Shown: piece after piece, positions 1-9,411 of the stretch
Position numbering within the stretch: the stretch's first letter is position 1
Layout: each line of letters opens with the position of its first letter
Source of the DNA: Saccoglossus kowalevskii
Taxonomy: Eukaryota > Hemichordata > Enteropneusta > Harrimaniidae
Direction: 5' to 3'
Assembly (NCBI RefSeq): GCF_000003605.2
Contig: NW_003134361.1
Location: forward strand, 49,764 to 66,202
Length of the DNA stretch: 16,439 nt
Position numbers and translations under genes: made by a program
Notes under the pieces: model-generated
Told to the model about the DNA's origin: nothing
Database searches by the model: none
The model's input: only the letters and a program-made list of their open reading frames with translations

Positions 1-641
1 AGACCTGAAGGTCCATGGTTACATCCCGTGACTCCACTTGTCGATGAGCGCCCATCTGTTGCGTAATCAGCAATCAACAGTCCGTCTTATGGCGTGTCGT
101 ACAATTACAAAAACGTGCTAGGACTGCTGTCGATGAGGAATCGCACTGTGGTTCGCGATAACACACGATATAACGCGCATTCCATGTGTGATCTAAATTA
201 GAAATGGAATGGCGTCCAGTCGGAGATTTTAGCATCGTTTGTCACAGAGGACTATTTTATTATTGTAATCGTACACTCGTGTGGCAAATCGTAGGATGGT
301 TATTTTGGATAACCACCGTCAGAACGCAGTAGGGGTGGAACATAATACGTCTACTGCCGAGCTATGCTCAGTCGTAGTGTCCAGTATATCGGTGCCCAGC
401 TGAAGTTATACGGATGGAAACTATTAGAGCGTTTTTATCTCGTGATTTGGACCCAACATGTGCGTGATAACTCGGACGTTGACGAATTTTAAAGAGTTTT
501 TGTATCAGGATCGTGTGGCTTTTAAAGGAAAACGTACACCATTGATCATGGGTCCGCCAGAGGTTCAAGTGGTAAATCTGTGTTAAAATACTCATTTCTT
601 CTCAACGTTTCGTCGCTTGAGTATTGTGGTGCGGTCGGAAG
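1..641 (+). promoter_or_regulatory. CpG-rich putative promoter and 5' UTR of exon 1A
   Basis: This stretch has no credible coding sequence. I count about 42 CpG dinucleotides in 640 bases, against about 14 in an equal length of the later intron (4621-5260). CpG retention of this kind fits an unmethylated promoter region. An in-frame TGA at 618-620 closes the reading frame just before the exon 1A start, so the coding region is not an extension of something upstream. I see no convincing TATA box close to the start and cannot place the transcription start. That this is a promoter is inference from composition and position. Confidence 0.35.
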
Positions 642-1438
642 ATGGAAACATCCGAATCGCAGCTCGCGCTCGCACGACTTAGTAGTGTGATATCGGATAA
701 CGGTGCCGAGGTGCAGTTTGGTCAGGACGGACCCGCTAGTAGCACTGCCTCTACGAAAATCGCGATTCATTCGCCGAACGATACGCAACCGGACGAAAAT
801 GTGGCGGTCAAGACCTTTTGTAATCGGCGCAGATGCTCGTGCGTTTTGGTAACTTTGTTATTGTTTGTCGTCCTGGTCGTTATGTCCGTGGCGTTGGCTT
901 TAACGTCGAAGCAGTCGGGCGTACCGGCGTGTGTGTCTTTGTGTAACTCAACCGCTAATGAATCCTCAGCATTTCCGATGACAGACGTAGAAAGGGAAAA
1001 CTCGACTGTTAGTATGAATATGACTGGGTACATTTGGGAGGAGTCCCGTTTACCCTTTTCCGTAATTCCGACATTTTACCAAATCCTCCTTAATATCGAT
1101 ATAAGCTCTAGACGATTTGCAGGAAAAGTTGAAATAGAGATATTGTGCCAACAAACAACCAACTTGTTAATTCTGCATGCCCACCAGATAAATATCGAGA
1201 ATACTGTCGCCATGGTGATGGATCTACACACTGGGGCTAACTTGACCATTATAGACAGATTCCAATACGCCCTGTATCAGTATGACGTCATCGTTCTGCA
1301 AGAGCAACTGGAAACAAACTCCCGTTATCTGCTGACCATATCAAACTTTTCAGCGCTGTTATCGGAGAACTACGAGAATTTTGCCGGAGGTTTTGGACTG
1401 TATCTGTCGTCCTATGAGTCTCCGACGAACGGGACCAG
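642..1438 (+). CDS. M1 zinc aminopeptidase, alternative first exon 1A (tail, TM anchor, N-terminal domain)
   Basis: This exon encodes 265 residues plus two bases of a split Arg codon. ATG 642 has a strong context (A at -3, G at +4) and an upstream in-frame stop at 618-620. Residues 1-64 form a polar cytoplasmic tail ending in a basic, Cys-rich CNRRRCSC patch. Residues about 65-88 are a single hydrophobic helix with type II topology. Residues 90-130 are a Ser/Thr/Asn-rich stalk. From about 137 the M1 N-terminal beta domain begins (RLPFSVIPTFYQILL, FAGKVEIEI, GFGLYLSSY). There are seven N-glycosylation sequons: NST, NES, NST, NMT, NLT, NFS and NGT. The exon ends ACCAG|GTGAGT in phase 2, which joins in frame to exon 2 at 12863 (AG+G = Arg, then YLAAS). 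The family is clear. Whether it splices to exon 2 or is the orphan start of a broken tandem copy cannot be settled here. Confidence 0.85.
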
Positions 1439-3084
1439 GTGAGTGTCATTGTATGTTTACTGGCAATCAAAGTGTGTCAACAAATAGCTTGTATAATGCC
1501 GTAAGGTCTGTAATCAACTCCCTAATTTTTAAGTAGCCGTCGTGATCTCGTTTTGAACGATAGAGCCTCCCCCCCGAATAGTGTCCATTCTTCAACACCA
1601 TAGCATCATCTGGCCATGGGAACGAGGGTATCTGGAACAGTGAACGCTGTGGCGGTACAGGATAGAACACTATGGGGGTGCAGGCTGTATGGGTGTATCG
1701 CTTTCCCCGCGATCTCGTCGGCTATTTACGAATATGATCTATTAATCTTGAAACATGACCAATAAAGAGATTGTAAAATATGTATAGACATGCGCAATAG
1801 TGTTTTTTATCGAATAAATACTGTTGTGTCTGCATAAGCAACACTTTTAGATTTCGATAAATCAAAATCCAATTTAGCTTTCAGCATGTATCACACCAAA
1901 TTATCATCGGGCAAATGTATGTAGAATTTAGCGAATTTTTGTGTAAGTAACATATTTTAGGTAAATGATTCATTGAATGCATTGTCATAGTGTGTCTCTC
2001 ATATTCGTTGAGTATGCGTGTTCTAATTTCGTGCAAAGAAACAATGTATTTGAGATGCGTTTTACGCGTCGCGTGGGACGCATATTAGAAATTGATGCGG
2101 CGAGGCGACCTTGCCACTTTGTACGCAGGCATAAACTGATTACGCGTTGCCAGAGAATTGGTCGTCAGTGTACACACACACCGAAACACAATAACGAAAA
2201 CATCAACATAGATACAGTTTTAAGATGCGTTTACGACGGTATTTGGTCATTAACAGCTTTGTTTCAATAACTTTTAACCCAACGTGGCTCTCATCTAAAG
2301 TCGTTCGTCTCTGATGTATATGATAAACACGTCGATGTCTGAACCTATTATCACAAACGATTAAAATTTATATTTGTGTACGAGGTATATACACCGCGGA
2401 TACCATTACCATGTGTGTGTAAGGGGGTGGGGGGGTGCAACTCCAAGTGGAAGCCGGCAAAGTCCGAGTCGTTGAACCACCCAGTTTAGATATGTTGTTA
2501 TCTAGGGCAGTGTAACTGAGATGGTATTTTAATTTATGCGACTGTAAACTACATTAGAGTTAGATTGACAAATAGTTTCTCTCATTTAACGTTTCAGAAG
2601 AAATGTAGCTGATTGCCATGGTGACCAGACAAACGCGTGGTGTACCATAAGTTACGATACTTTAAACATAACAAAACATACTTTAAACCCAAAGCACGCC
2701 CTCAATTGTTGTAATTTTAAAAGATAATACATTTAAACAAATTGGCTAACCATTAATTCGCCAAACAAACGAATTATATGCTAATATAAACATACATCCG
2801 TGAGTAATGTTGAGTTATAACATTCATCTAACACGATCTCCGGTTGAACTTGTTGTTGAAATTTACAGCCGCTACTAATTGGAATGTCCGATGGTGTTTA
2901 CTTTCAGGCTGGAATTATCGCTCTGGTGGTCCATATCTCACACTGGCAATCGTTAGAGCCAATCACAATATTGTAATACTATCATGTACGTTACTGCCTG
3001 TCAAAACTACCGCCAAGGCTGAAAGTATTCTTGATATGGTAGACTGTTGTTTACGTGAAACGTCATTTTTTTCTATTACTAATA

Positions 3085-3238
3085 GTTAAAGGAGGGCAAC
3101 TCGAACGCTAAGGGCAGTTAACGGCATGTTTGGGGTCTCGCTCTTAGTAAACGTCTGAGGCCCTATCTACGGGTTTTCACAGTTTACTAGAACCAAGAAG
3201 AAAACATGCCGTTACCGTCCGAGTTGTCGTCCTTTAAC
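3085..3238. mobile_element. MITE-like non-autonomous hairpin element
   Basis: Two inverted arms, about 3085-3152 and 3182-3238, enclose a 29-base loop. Matching blocks include GTTAAAGGA (3085-3093) with TCCTTTAAC (3230-3238), CAACTCG (3097-3103) with CGAGTTG (3220-3226), TAACGGCATGTTT (3119-3131) with AAACATGCCGTTA (3202-3214), and AGTAAAC (3146-3152) with GTTTACT (3182-3188). The left arm carries about ten extra bases between the second and third blocks. There is no internal coding capacity. TTAA lies at both ends (3086-3089 and 3234-3237), which would suit a piggyBac-type target duplication. The TTAA pair is also forced by the inverted repeat, so the superfamily is open. Confidence 0.65.
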
Positions 3239-3296
3239 GAAGTATTGCTGCGAATATGGCAGGTTGTAGGTGTTTTTTTCTGCATTCCCATCGCGG

Positions 3297-3339
3297 ATTG
3301 TGTGATGTCACATTGTAAAAGACTGTGACACCACACAAT
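3297..3339. repeat. Inverted repeat, 16-base arms with one mismatch
   Basis: ATTGTGTGATGTCACA at 3297-3312 and TGTGACACCACACAAT at 3324-3339 are reverse complements except at one position, around an 11-base loop. It starts 58 bases past the MITE-like element and lies just before a tRNA-like segment. It could be part of the same patch of inserted repeats or a separate insertion. No target duplication is obvious. Confidence 0.6.
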
Positions 3340-3410
3340 AGGCCAACGACCTGTAAAAATCGCACCTGATTCATGTACATACCATTGTAAACTACATGTT
3401 GCAATCGACC

Positions 3411-3464
3411 TACCCAGCTCAATCAGTAGAGCGGCCGATATTTAAATCGCCTATTTTCAAATGG
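3411..3464 (+). repeat. Degenerate tRNA-like segment, possible SINE head
   Basis: AGCTCAATCAGTAGAGCG at 3416-3433 differs at two positions from the common tRNA D-arm sequence AGCTCAGTCGGTAGAGCG, and its GCTC/GAGC stem is intact. A weak B-box-like TTTTCAAATGG follows at 3454-3464, at roughly tRNA spacing. A CGAT/ATCG stem lies at the anticodon-arm position. No paired acceptor stem can be drawn, so this is not a functional tRNA gene. A decayed tRNA-derived SINE is the best reading, but chance resemblance is possible. Confidence 0.3.
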
Positions 3465-4029
3465 TGAGGTGAAAGTTCTACTATCGACTTGGATCATGTG
3501 AGAACAACTTCGCTCTGAAAACAGTCCTTTGCCCGTAAACAAAGAAACTAGTAAACGGGTACTGTTATTTGAGATTGTAGTAAATATAAAGTCTCACGTC
3601 GAACGTCGCCATTATTGCGAAAGAGATGAACTCGAGTAGTGCTGTTTAATATTACCTATTTATCAACACAATTTTTGTATTTTAATTAATGGTACTTATC
3701 AGTAATACAATACGCACGCGCACATACCGAATATAAGGCAAAACTTTCACGATTTAAAGATAATTACCAGCGAACTATTCAATAAAGAAATGTGCTATTA
3801 TAATGAACGACACCAATTATATCCTATTTATGTTACAAATTACTTCTCAAATTTTTCTATAATTTATCATGCCAATATTCAGAGACTGGTGTAAAGCTAT
3901 ATCAAGGTGATTTATACCGACATACTACTAACTGCACAAGAATAACCCATTCTAGATTTAAATATTGTGAAATAGCAACCTTGTGACTACGCTGGAAATA
4001 ACGCAGAGTCATTATTCTAAGTTAAGGTC

Positions 4030-4045
4030 AGGTCACTCAAGGTCA
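4030..4045 (+). promoter_or_regulatory. Perfect DR4 nuclear-receptor-type element
   Basis: AGGTCACTCAAGGTCA is an exact AGGTCA-N4-AGGTCA direct repeat. A third AGGTCA (4025-4030) overlaps its first base. The second half-site also reads TCAAGGTCA, the extended form preferred by monomeric receptors of the ERR/FTZ-F1 type. DR4 is the classic spacing for thyroid-hormone-receptor or LXR-type heterodimers with RXR. It lies upstream of exon 1B, inside the putative 1A intron. Function is inferred only from the motif. Confidence 0.35.
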
Positions 4046-4931
4046 GTAAACACGCAGACATTTACATCTCTTTAAAAGTTGATCAAATCGTAAAAACAAG
4101 AAGAATTTTCATGGATACACGTGTTGATCCCTTTATTCTTTATTAATGGAGCCAGCTGATACTACGGGAGTTTACGATTACGCATTCTGTTATGAAAACT
4201 GGTGTCGGCGATTAATACGATCAACATAATTTATCTGAATGTGTTTCAGAATGGGCGAGTTATCCTGTGTTCGACTGTAAGAAAACACGTCTATTTAAAC
4301 ACAGCCTTAACTACTGATGAACAGTAATGCAGTATTCCCCGTTTTAAACTCATTAATTCATTTGCAATTTTCTACTTAATTAAAAGGAAACAAAGCTACT
4401 ACAAATTGTTATTTCAGAGTTGAGATTTTTTGCAGCATTTTCAAACCTGTAACGCATTACTCATTCGGAAGGAGCTGTTTGAAGAACAGGGTTCTCAGGT
4501 TTCTGATTAAATTACAAAACTGGATCGAGCACATGTGAACATGCACATGCAATGAGTCGGTATATCTGTGGCCAACTATATTTTTTATGCGATGACAACT
4601 CCAATGTAACTTATTGAAGGAGTGGAGGTTTCAGGGAAATAAAATTCACACTAATTATTTTCACAGAATTGTTTTAAACCATATCAAACTATATGAAAGT
4701 TCACAATTCACACTAATTAAAAATCGACGTGGTCACGTGATTGCTATGTAAATTAAATTGAATATTCAAATGAGTACTATGAAAAAATTGAAATGAATAC
4801 CACAATTTGTTTCATAAAAATGCAGAATAAAACATGAGAAACTTAACAGTTATAGCGATTTTGCAAAAATTGTCTATTTTTACAATCAGATAGTGAATCT
4901 TAAACATGCGTAATTTTACCAAGAATCGCTG

Positions 4932-4952
4932 ATCGTATCGTATCGTAATCGT
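4932..4952 (+). repeat. Short ATCGT tandem repeat
   Basis: Three perfect ATCGT units are followed, after one A, by a fourth. This is a small microsatellite in non-coding DNA with no visible role. Confidence 0.6.
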
Positions 4953-6155
4953 ATGAATTATATATACCACATCTACAATCTCTGAAAAATGTGAAGAAAT
5001 CTGCTGAGTGCTTCCTGATTAATATTCATTTTTATGTCATAATTAAAACAACGATATACACTAATTTGCATATCAATTGATGAATATTGGAGTTGCATTA
5101 TTTTTTTAATGGTTATAATGCGACTAATGTTTGACGTACAGTAAAATGTAGATGATAGGTGAGCATCTAAAGATATTGCAGAATTATTTCATACTTGACT
5201 ATTATGTGTGATTATTAATTAATTATTTAAAATACGTGAAAAAAGTATAAACATGATTAACATGCCCCCCGAATTCTACCGCATCGTTTAAGGTAGCAAT
5301 TGGGAAAAACGAATTAAAAATTGATCTGTGATTCACATTCTCTAAAGGTTACTGGGCATGCTACTATAACAAACTATACATTTTCTGAAAGCTTAGATAT
5401 ATGTGAATATGGCAGTACACATGCCCTACCGATTTTTGTTTTGCTTTCGCGCTTTTCTGACTATACCCCTGCTGCCCGATGAAAAGGGCTGTCGCAACCT
5501 TCAAATATCAGTAGCCTTCCAAATGAATTACTATACTTCAATCGAGACAATGCAGACATAATTCACGAACAACATATCTCATTATTTTTTCAGCCTCTTA
5601 AAAAAATTAAAGCTAAAATTAACCTCGTTGGCTACGTTGCTTGGAATTATTTTTAAATACACCCAAACCATAGACACACATAGCCACAGTACACACATAA
5701 CAAATACACTATTGTCTTTAATTTGCAGTGAAACAGCCCATGTGACATGCTTTACATCGTGGATACCTGAAACCATTCTTGCTGCAATCGGAGCTGACTG
5801 AGCGGCAGTGAAACACACTAGCCAAACAACTTTCAGTCTTACTATTCTCCATCTAAGACTGACAATTGCCACCAGGCGGGATATTTACGTTGACATTCAG
5901 TCAGACTCTTTTGCGTACGGCGTGAATGTGTGTGGATCGTACATAAAAGACAGGCGACACTCGTTTTGAGTAGACTATAATATATTCAGTACAGACACTT
6001 CCGATGTGGCATATTTTACGAGGCATCTGATCTGAATTGACACATTTTTATTACCAAATACGACTGAATAGTTTTAGTCGACCTCCCATATGCTTTTCAT
6101 TGAATCATTCTCACATTACTTTCTTACTCACGACTCGGTTTGACATTGTGATATT

Positions 6156-6164
6156 TCAAGGTCA
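6156..6164 (+). promoter_or_regulatory. Extended nuclear receptor half-site TCAAGGTCA
   Basis: This is an exact TCAAGGTCA, the same nonamer found in the DR4 element about 2.1 kb upstream. It is the consensus for monomeric ERR/SF-1/FTZ-F1-type receptors. A nine-base site may occur by chance, so this is weak on its own. Confidence 0.15.
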
Positions 6165-8582
6165 ATTTCAGATCCCGTTGGGATAAGTTAGCAATTCTTC
6201 AAAAAATAGATCGAATATTATTTAAATTAAAGATAATCATCTAACGTCAAATAACCATATACATTATAGTCGTTATTCTCTCAATGTAACTGTTTTTTTA
6301 GTGGTTATAAATCAATTAGATAATGACTTTTAATGTTTTAGTGCAGTCAAATATATATTCAGTATATAGTTGGCAATATTTGTAATTTTTGCAATTTTTG
6401 ATAATCTACTAAACTTAGCAAATTCAACTCAGTAGAATACATCGAGTCCGGCGGATGCTTCACTGAATTGGTTTCATGCGTACTTATTACGAACATGCTA
6501 GCAGTTGTTTTGCGTTATGGTTCGACCAGATCATGTGATAGAGGCGCCAAGTGATTGGTCGATGGGGTAACGTGTTGTTTCACAATTTTCACAATGAATC
6601 AACTTTATAAATTGCCATGAAATAAACGCGTAATTACTGTAAATAAGAAAAGCAAACGTCCCTGTAAGTACTGCCCTCAACATAGTTTATGCCGTGTAAT
6701 CATGACACAGGAAATTGACTAGGTTCCGTTTAATGCCACCACGCTCTTTCAGTTGCACATTAACGGATATGGAGTAAATTCAAAATTAACTACAGAGAAT
6801 AACTTTTTATTTAAATGACAAAAACTTTTTTTTCAGCCGTCGGGCTCAACAAAGGGACGGTTTTGTACATTATATATATATCAGAAGGTGTTTGCGTTAT
6901 CTGGAAAGTGTACACAACTGCGACCTGAACGCTGAAAAACTTGCTAATGCCAAAATGGGGGATATTTGTAAGAGCTTTCTTTTCTTTATACAAACTGATT
7001 ATTTTTTATTCCACGTAACAAAAAGCAAAAATTACATTTGTATCTGTACAAGAATTGTTTTCGAGCTCAATTTATAACCGCCAAGCTGTATTTATGCTGT
7101 TCATGTATGCATACCCCGAACATCATAAAAATGTAGTTTCATACGTAGTAATTCGGGAAATCATGTTTTTTCTCAGTATTAATGTACCAGACAATCGACT
7201 GAAACTGCAGCCCATGCTTGTTTCAAAGCAGAAACATGTTTATTACCTGTATTCTACCTGTATAATCAATTTATATGATACATCTAATCATTTTAATGCA
7301 AACAGCTCATCATACGTAATGTATACAACGCCTCTCTTACGGGGACTAATGCAATAATGTTTTTGTAAGAATCCATTGTAGCGAAAACGGATCCATGCGT
7401 GCGAGCAGATAGTACATATAACCACTAATCGTGACTTATTGAAACCGATGTCTCCTTATATCTTATGTCCCGGGGCTTTCGTTAATAAGTACACAGCAAC
7501 TAATGTTTATATATAACTCAATAATTTGTTTTGTCAGCTAGTTACGATGAGCGTGTCTCACTCAAGAGAAATGCTGGGATTTAGGACTGACTAACCTACG
7601 GGTGAATTCATTGTAATTTCCAACTACTGAACTCACTCAATTAAACAACATATCAGTCACTTGCCTCTTATTGACTTTTGTTCGAATTGTTCAATAAGTT
7701 AATGTGCATAATCTTTGTTGAGTTGAAGTTTAGTTCTTTTAATACAACATTTGCGTAACTGGCTAATGATTAGTTTCTATCATCAACTATATAATCAGTA
7801 ATTATTAAAACGTGTTTTCAAAAGTTTTTTTTTCAATAGCTTGAAAAGACAGATGTTATTCTTTTTATTTTTTAAAGAACTTTCTTTCTTTGATCGACAC
7901 AACTGTTTTTGTTTTGTAAACATGACACCAGCAATAATCAAGCTTGTAGTATTTTTGTAAAGGAATTACTATCGCTATTTGAAAAAAGTTGACTGAAACA
8001 TATTTATATAGTGTGAATATTCAATTTGGTCGACATTTATATTGTTGCAATCATCACATCTTCATTTTGTTAATGTTCTTTCAAAATATTGTGTGCCGCA
8101 CCAGTTTTTTTTTTTTTCAATTTAATTTAACAGTTTAATTGTCATGCGAAGAAATGCGATATGAAATACTCCAATAGGAGCAAATAAAATCCAGGTCTCG
8201 CCCACCTATGTTATGTAAGAGGAAAGTATCGATGTTTTCGATCCTGACTGCTTATTCATGATGCATTGCTCAACGCGATCGCCGTGTCATCGTAATCTCA
8301 CATAGTTAGTCGTTGAACACATCGAGTAGAAACAGTATTACAATACAGCAATTGACTTGTTCATACTCAGTCCATTTATTCCATGCTTTTAGTGTCAGTA
8401 TTCAAGACAGCTTGGTATATTTCAGGGTCAGTACACCGAGTGTATGCCTGTATGGCTCGTGGACACTCATCAAATACACGAGAATAGATCTTAATCAAAA
8501 CAGCAATCAGGATTGGATATACCTTACATTAAGAAATGATTGAATTGCACTTAGAATATATTCATTGTTTTTCCGGGTTTCC

Positions 8583-8589
8583 TATATAA
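8583..8589 (+). promoter_or_regulatory. Possible TATA box for exon 1B
   Basis: TATATAA lies about 150 bases before the preferred exon 1B start. Initiation 25-30 bases downstream would fall near 8615. That would give a leader of about 120 bases that includes the weak ATG at 8627 and the CGG repeat. AT-rich DNA produces such matches often, so the support is positional only. Confidence 0.25.
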
Positions 8590-8706
8590 CTGATTTGCTT
8601 GATTACAATCGTATATTAGCTTTTGGATGGAATCGGGCAGGCTTGATGCAGTCAGACTTGTACTCGGCGACAACTGCATTCACAGTCCTCCAGTCGTTGT
8701 TGTCGA

Positions 8707-8729
8707 CGGCGGCGGCGGCGGCGGCGGCG
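8707..8729 (+). repeat. CGG trinucleotide repeat next to the exon 1B start
   Basis: Seven CGG units plus CG end six bases before ATG 8735. If translation starts at 8735, the repeat is in the 5' UTR. If the upstream in-frame ATG 8627 is used, it encodes seven consecutive glycines within a VVVVD-Gly7-DTM stretch. The upstream ATG has T at -3, whereas 8735 sits in ACCATGG, so the UTR reading is preferred. Confidence 0.75.
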
Positions 8730-8734
8730 ACACC

Positions 8735-9411
8735 ATGGCGACTTCCCCAACGACAACGCAAGTACAGACGTTTCCATCGAACAATTTAAACTACGGCTGT
8801 AACAAGCAAGTCAAGGACCTCGAAGTGCGCATCACAGAGTTTCAACCCCACGCCAATGGACTTTACCTTTCGCGTTATAAGGCAGCTTTTCTAGCTACCT
8901 CCATCCTTCTTCTGTGCCTCGCCGTGGTACTACTTGTAGTGTTTGTCATGAAAGAACCAGCATGCATTGACGGTCCCATTGCCACGCAACCACCCACCAA
9001 AAGTGTAGCCGCTGTATTAGGGGATCCCTCGTGGCATAGTTACCGCCTGCCTACAACTTTAAAACCTTTGTTTTATAGGCTTGAATTGCACCCTTTCATC
9101 GAAAAGGAATACTTAAGTGGTAGGGTCGAGATAACCCTGACATGCTTGCGCCCAACTAATTTTATTCTTCTCCAGAGTGACTTTTTGGAAGTGACATCAG
9201 CTACTTTAGAATCAAACAATCCAGCACAACATTCGCCGAGCATCGTCGATGATCCGGTATATTCCGAAATATACAGTTACGTTTTGTTTAAATTAGACAG
9301 TGACCTCGTGGAAGGTGGACAATACACAATTCATATTGAATATTCGGGATATATACTGTCCGATGTTGGTCTTTATAGAACGGGGTACATTGATGACAAT
9401 GGAGAAAATAG
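8735..9411 (+). CDS. M1 zinc aminopeptidase, alternative first exon 1B (tail, TM anchor, N-terminal domain)
   Basis: From ATG 8735 this exon encodes 225 residues plus two bases of a split Arg codon. ATG 8735 has an optimal ACCATGG context. The in-frame ATG 8627 has T at -3 and would add 36 residues including a Gly7 tract. Residues 1-48 are the cytoplasmic tail, and about 50-72 are the transmembrane helix. A Pro/Thr stalk follows to about residue 98. Then comes the M1 N-terminal beta domain (WHSYRLPTTLKPLFYRLEL, LSGRVEITL, DVGLYRTGYID, GENR). No N-glycosylation sequon is present, unlike exon 1A. The exon ends AATAG|GTACAG in phase 2, giving GENR-YLAAS with exon 2 at 12863, close to the usual family junction. 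As the first exon nearest the catalytic exons, it is the more secure start of the gene. Confidence 0.88.

Larger units (their letters stand above)
1439..8582 (+). other. Intron or intergenic DNA between exons 1A and 1B
   Basis: This is about 7.1 kb of AT-rich DNA. I looked for further M1 exons (FPCFDEP, GAMEN, HEXXH and WLxEGF signatures) and found none, so exon 1A has no private catalytic exons here. Small open frames, such as 1977-2270 and 7055-7357, lack recognisable domains or splice context and look like chance. Recognisable contents are the MITE-like hairpin at 3085-3238, a second hairpin at 3297-3339, a tRNA-like remnant near 3411-3464, a DR4 element at 4030-4045, a short ATCGT repeat at 4932-4952, a local 15-base duplication at 4643-4657 / 4705-4719, and a half-site at 6156-6164. 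AATAAA occurs at 1761-1766, 323 bases past the 1A donor. Confidence 0.6.

Noticed and set aside
624-641. Non-ATG start at 624 for exon 1A
   Set aside because: The codon is TTG. The first in-frame ATG is 642, in strong context, with a stop at 618-620 just upstream.
1977-2270. 97-residue open frame on the plus strand
   Set aside because: It has no recognisable domain, no good Kozak or splice context and mixed composition. It fits a chance frame in non-coding DNA.
2420-2438. G-rich run as a G-quadruplex
   Set aside because: There are only two G tracts separated by one T, which is too few clear tracts for a confident call.
2844-3089. 81-residue open frame before the MITE-like element
   Set aside because: It does not resemble any family, has no exon signals, and ends at the edge of a repeat.
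6870-6882. TATATATATA run as a promoter
   Set aside because: It is a short AT dinucleotide repeat in AT-rich DNA with no gene downstream.
7055-7357. 100-residue open frame on the plus strand
   Set aside because: It is AT-driven composition with no motif and overlaps other chance frames.
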